This document shows, piece by piece, positions 56,320-64,000 of a DNA stretch of 64,000 nucleotides (the first letter of the stretch is position 1; each line of letters opens with the position of its first letter). Origin of the DNA: Tilletiopsis washingtonensis (Eukaryota > Basidiomycota > Exobasidiomycetes > Entylomatales); NCBI RefSeq assembly GCF_003144115.1, contig NW_020312001.1, positions 7,852-71,851 of the forward strand, given 5' to 3'. The translations under genes and the position numbers were made by a program. Under the pieces are notes generated by a model that was not told the origin of the DNA, made no database searches, and saw only the letters and a list, made by a program, of their open reading frames with translations.

Positions 56320-59300
56320 TCACGCGACGGCGAGCTTGCGCTTGCGCTTCTGGCCCTCCTCGATGCGTGCGCGCACGGCATCCTCGTCCATGTCGAGGCC
56401 CTCCTTCTCGTACAGGTCCGACGTCTTCTGAGCCACGTGCTGAGCGCGCACGTAGCGCAGCGCGGCCAGATTGAAGCCGATGGTCGTCTGATGCGGCGGC
56501 GTCAGACCGTGCACCACATCAGCTCTGAGACGGGACGGCGACTCACCTTCTGGCGGCGCAGCGCAGCACGTAAGTGCCCACGCAGCGAAGTGAGCGTGAC
56601 GCGCATGACACGGTTCGCCACGATCTGAGCGTGGTGCACGCGGAGCAGGAAGAAGAGAATGCGCGCCACGAGCGGCGTAGACCATTCCTGTGCGGTGTGT
56701 CAGTAAATGCCGTCGACACTGACCACGCTGCGTGCAACGCACCTTGCGTGCCCAGTGGTCCAGCTGGCGCATGAGGCTGACGACTTTGTCGAACGGCAGC
56801 ACGAGCAGCGAGTCTTCCAGCTGCGCCGCCGGTATCCGCTCCGTGACCTTGAGCACGTAGCGGTGCGCGTCGGGCTCCTCGTCGGGGCCAAACGCACCGA
56901 CCAGCACCGGGCTGCGCGCCGGCGGAGCGCCCTGCGCACCGGCCTGCTGGAACGCTGCCACCGCAGCCAGGTCGGCATCGGCCAGGTCGAGGGCCTCCAT
57001 AAGGCGCTCGCCAGCGATGAGGGTGTCCTTTGTCGTCTTGCTGACCGCAGCAGCATCGTCCTGCTGCACCTGCGGCTCGGCACCCTCAGCCAGACTGCCG
57101 ATGGCGCCCTCGTCGTTCCGACCGGTCTCTGCACCGCCCTCGAATGCCCGCTCGAGCTCCTTCTCACGCTCCTCCTCCAGGAACAGCGGCTCATCCGTCT
57201 TCTCCCACACGCGGATGGAGCGGTCTGCTCCGGCCGTGACGGCGAGCGTGCCCTTGCGGCCCGCAGCGACGGCCCACACCTCGCCATGGTGGCCCTCGAG
57301 CGTCTGGATGAGCTCGAAGCGATCGCCGTCCCAGTGCTTGAGCTTGCCGTCGCGGCCGACAGTCCAGAAGTGGTGCGAAGCGCCTTCGCGGCCGCCGAGC
57401 AAGCCGCCTCCCTGCGAGCCGCGCTCGAAAGCGCAGCTCATCACGGCCTCCTCGTGGGCGTATAGGCTGCGGTGGCAGTCACCGTAGTCGAGGCCCCAGA
57501 GCTTAGCGTTGCGGTCCGCGGAGACGGTGACGCACAGCTTCGAGTCCGAGCTGATGTCGAGACTCAGCACGGGCAGCTTGTGGCCGTACAGCGAGAGGAA
57601 GAACTTGAGGCTGTCGGCGTAGAACACCTTGACAGTGCAGTCCAACAGCGAGAGCGCGAGTAGCCGTCCGTCGGGGCTGTATCGTGCAAAGAGCACGTCG
57701 TCGGTCATCTTGAGCGTGCGCACATGCGCAAGCGCGAGCTGCGGCCGTGCAGGTGGTGCGGGAGCGGCATCGTCGGCCGGCTGCGCCTCGGCTTCTGGTG
57801 CCCGGCTCTCAAACTCCCAGAACTTGACCTCCTTGTCAGCGCTGGCGGTGACACAGCTCAGGCCGTCAGGGTTGAGCGCAACGCTCCAGATCGGGCCAGC
57901 GTGCGCTTCGATGGTTTCCAGCACCTCGCCGGCAGGGACGTCGTACGAGCGGAGAGTGCCGTCCTTGCAGCCGACAAGCACGTGCCGATCATCGGGCAGC
58001 CAGGCCACGCTGAGCGCGTAGCCACAAGGCAGAGTGCGCACGCAGCGGCCAGTCTTGACGTTCCAGACCTTGAGGAGTCCAGCACTGTCTGCCGACGCCA
58101 GCAACGTGTCGTCGGAGGACAGTGCAAGAGCGCGGACCTCTGATCGATGGCCGGGCAGGTCAATGCCACAGGCCAGCGCCGCCTCTGGCGCAGAGGCCTT
58201 CTCGGCCTTGCTCCGCGGCGGCGCAGGCAGATTGTGCACCTCGACGGCGTTCGACGAGAGCGCAAGGAGCAGCGGCGTGGCACCGCTTTTGCTGGCAGTG
58301 GAGCTGTGCGCGACATCGTCTGCAAAGGCGAAGCTGCGCACTCTGCCTGCCGTCGGACGGACGGTGGTGTAGGACTCCAGACGATCCGCCCACGTCATCT
58401 CCTGCTGGCTCTGTGCCTCGCCAGCAGCGCCATTCTCTCCGGCGCGCTTGTCGCCCTTCTCCTTGGCGCGTTTGAGTCTCCGTGCCATCTTCTTGCGCAT
58501 GTCCTCTGCAGTCCGCAGGCGGAAGACCTGCACGCCGCGGTCGGTGCTGGACACTGCCAGAAAGCGCGTGGCGTTCGAGGCGCTGCGCAGCGGGCTGAAG
58601 GCCATCTGCGTGACGCGACGCGCCGCTGCGATGGGCAGCGTGCCGAGAGCGGAGATGAAGCGCTTCGGCTTGTCTTCGGCATCGAGCACGTCCTCCTGGA
58701 CCTGGAGTCCAGCGGCGAGAGCCTCGTTGGACACCTGCCAGATCCGCACTTCGCCCTCGGCGCTGCCGGTAAGGAAGAGCGTGCCGCTCATCGCCTGCTC
58801 CTCGCCCGCCACGTCCGGAGAGACGCCACGGGCCAAGGCAAGGCTGAGCAGCTCGCCCTTTCCGGGCACGAGCGTCTCGATGCAGTGCTGCAGGCCAAGA
58901 TCCCAGAGCTTGAGAAGGCCGTCCTTCGACACGGAGAGGAGGTGCCCGTGCGTGGAGCCTGAGCTACGCCCGGCCGAGGTCGAAGGCACGTCTGCTGCAT
59001 CGGCCTCGGACGGCGTCGGCAGGAAGCTCAGCTCTGTCACTGCGTTGCGGTGACCACGCAGCCTGGAAGCACTGTGAGCGAGGCTGCCGCTGCGCCTGTC
59101 TCACACGACCACTCACCGGAAGAGGCCGGTCTCCGCCACCACATCCCAAACGATGATGTCCGTGTCTTGGCTGCCGGTAGCCAAGCGCAGCCCGTCGTCG
59201 TCGAACGCAAGCGTGGTCACGGCCGACTTGTGGCCGTTGAAGGTGAGTGCGGGCGCGGCGTCCATGTCCGGCTGGAAGGGGTTGAAGCGCCAGATGCGCA

Positions 59301-59592
59301 CACTGCCGTCCTCGTAGCCGACGGCGTACGTCTGCTGGCGCGACGCATCGTCGGCGCCGTCGTCGTCGTCGCCGGGCGCGGGCGCACGCGCGATGGCAGT
59401 GACGCGGGCGCGGTGCCCGACGTCGTGCCACATGCTGAGCTGGGCGCCGCGCTTGACGTCCCAGACGAGCACGTCTTCCAGCGCCGGCACGATGGCCGTC
59501 TTGCCGTCGTGCGCCAGCAGCGAGCGCGACGCGGCGCTGCAGATGACGCCGAACGCGCTCGTCGGCTCGTGGCGCAGATAGGAGCGCACCAT
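56320..59592 (-). CDS. UTP12: UTP12/DIP2 (WDR3) small-subunit processome WD40 protein
   Basis: Component of the UTP-B subcomplex that assembles on pre-rRNA in the nucleolus and is needed for 18S rRNA maturation. Four exons (59592-59117, 59062-56743, 56687-56547, 56487-56320) give 1034 residues, near the family length. Many WD40 repeats are visible, for example AVTTLAFDDDGLRLATGSQDTDIIVWDV, LLSVSKDGLLKLWDL, SCVTASADKEVKFWEF, LCVTVSADRNAKLWGL and LAVTAGADRSIRVWE. The C-terminal Utp12 domain runs from about residue 880 (EDSLLVLPFDKVVSLMRQLDHWARK), through LVARILFFLLRVHHAQIV, to LYEKEGLDMDE and a basic end. Retaining introns 2 and 3 together leaves the frame open. Divergent from PRP22. Confidence 0.95.
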
Positions 59593-59842
59593 GATGCGCG
59601 AGGGATGCGAGGGTGGAGTGTCAGCGGCAGGAAGGAAGGGCCAGCCGAGGCGGACAGGAGCACGGCCGCCGCGCCGCGCCGCCGTGCCTCGGCCGAGCAA
59701 AATGTGCGGCGCTGCGCCGCGGAGGCCGCGGCGGCATCGGGGCGCGGCGCGGCTGAGCCGGCGCCGAGTGGACCCCAGAGATGCAGGCTCTCGGTCCTCC
59801 TCACCACCACACCTTCCCCGCCTCGTCGCGCCACTGCCCAGC
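59593..59842. promoter_or_regulatory. Divergent promoter, UTP12 and PRP22
   Basis: A 250-bp region between two start codons of RNA-processing genes. The PRP22 side carries a short ACC-rich leader. No specific factor site is assigned. Confidence 0.5.

Positions 59843-64000
<4,158 letters not shown>

Overview
The window looks like the nuclear genome of a GC-rich basidiomycete fungus, probably a yeast-like or smut-related lineage; I cannot name a species. The grounds are dense genes on both strands, many 45-75 nt introns (mostly GTGAGT or GTGCGT donors, CTGAC-type branch points and CAG acceptors), strong use of G/C at third codon positions, and a tract of six CCCTAA telomere-type units near the left end. 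All exon structures were built by eye from splice signals, phase continuity and family motifs. I found no transposon, viral fossil, tRNA, rRNA or CRISPR array.

Layout. 1-1406 is low-complexity, gene-free DNA with a 28-C run and the telomere-type tract. 1407-10729 holds COA3, a single-pass membrane protein, NFU1, a disordered protein of unknown function and a GPALPP1/DUF3752 protein. 10971-18558 holds an SF1 RNA helicase and bleomycin hydrolase. 19196-25398 holds a Gyp5-like TBC Rab-GAP and an HMG-box protein. 25570-34574 holds mitochondrial glutamyl-tRNA synthetase, aspartyl aminopeptidase, a PNPOx-like protein, a conserved membrane protein and a SurE-type hydrolase. 34656-36218 is a DUF2358 gene whose splice-joined frame runs into the Hep1/Zim17 DNL zinc finger. 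36783-46375 holds a patatin-like lipase, a LIM protein, an SLC25 carrier and a coiled-coil protein. 47737-64000 holds a dysferlin-domain (Mug65-like) protein, DNA primase large subunit, a small RPAIN-like protein, UTP12 and PRP22 (cut by the window edge).

How the genes relate. There is no operon or single-pathway cluster; this is ordinary housekeeping content. Mitochondrial functions recur (COA3, NFU1, MSE1, HEP1, the SLC25 carrier), as does RNA biology (DUF3752 protein, helicase, UTP12, PRP22). Many genes form divergent pairs sharing one promoter region (NFU1/6750 gene, helicase/BLH1, MSE1/APE4, 32652/33122, DUF2358/lipase, LIM/carrier, 46375/47737, PRI2/55241, UTP12/PRP22) or tight convergent pairs (16 nt between the 55241 gene and UTP12).

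The most unusual items are the possible DUF2358-Hep1 fusion, a 4-nt micro-exon in the TBC gene, a 7-nt micro-exon in the lipase gene, a GC-AG intron in MSE1, the displaced telomere tract and an 11-bp-arm palindrome in a divergent promoter. I did not find convincing evidence of a wholly new biological system.
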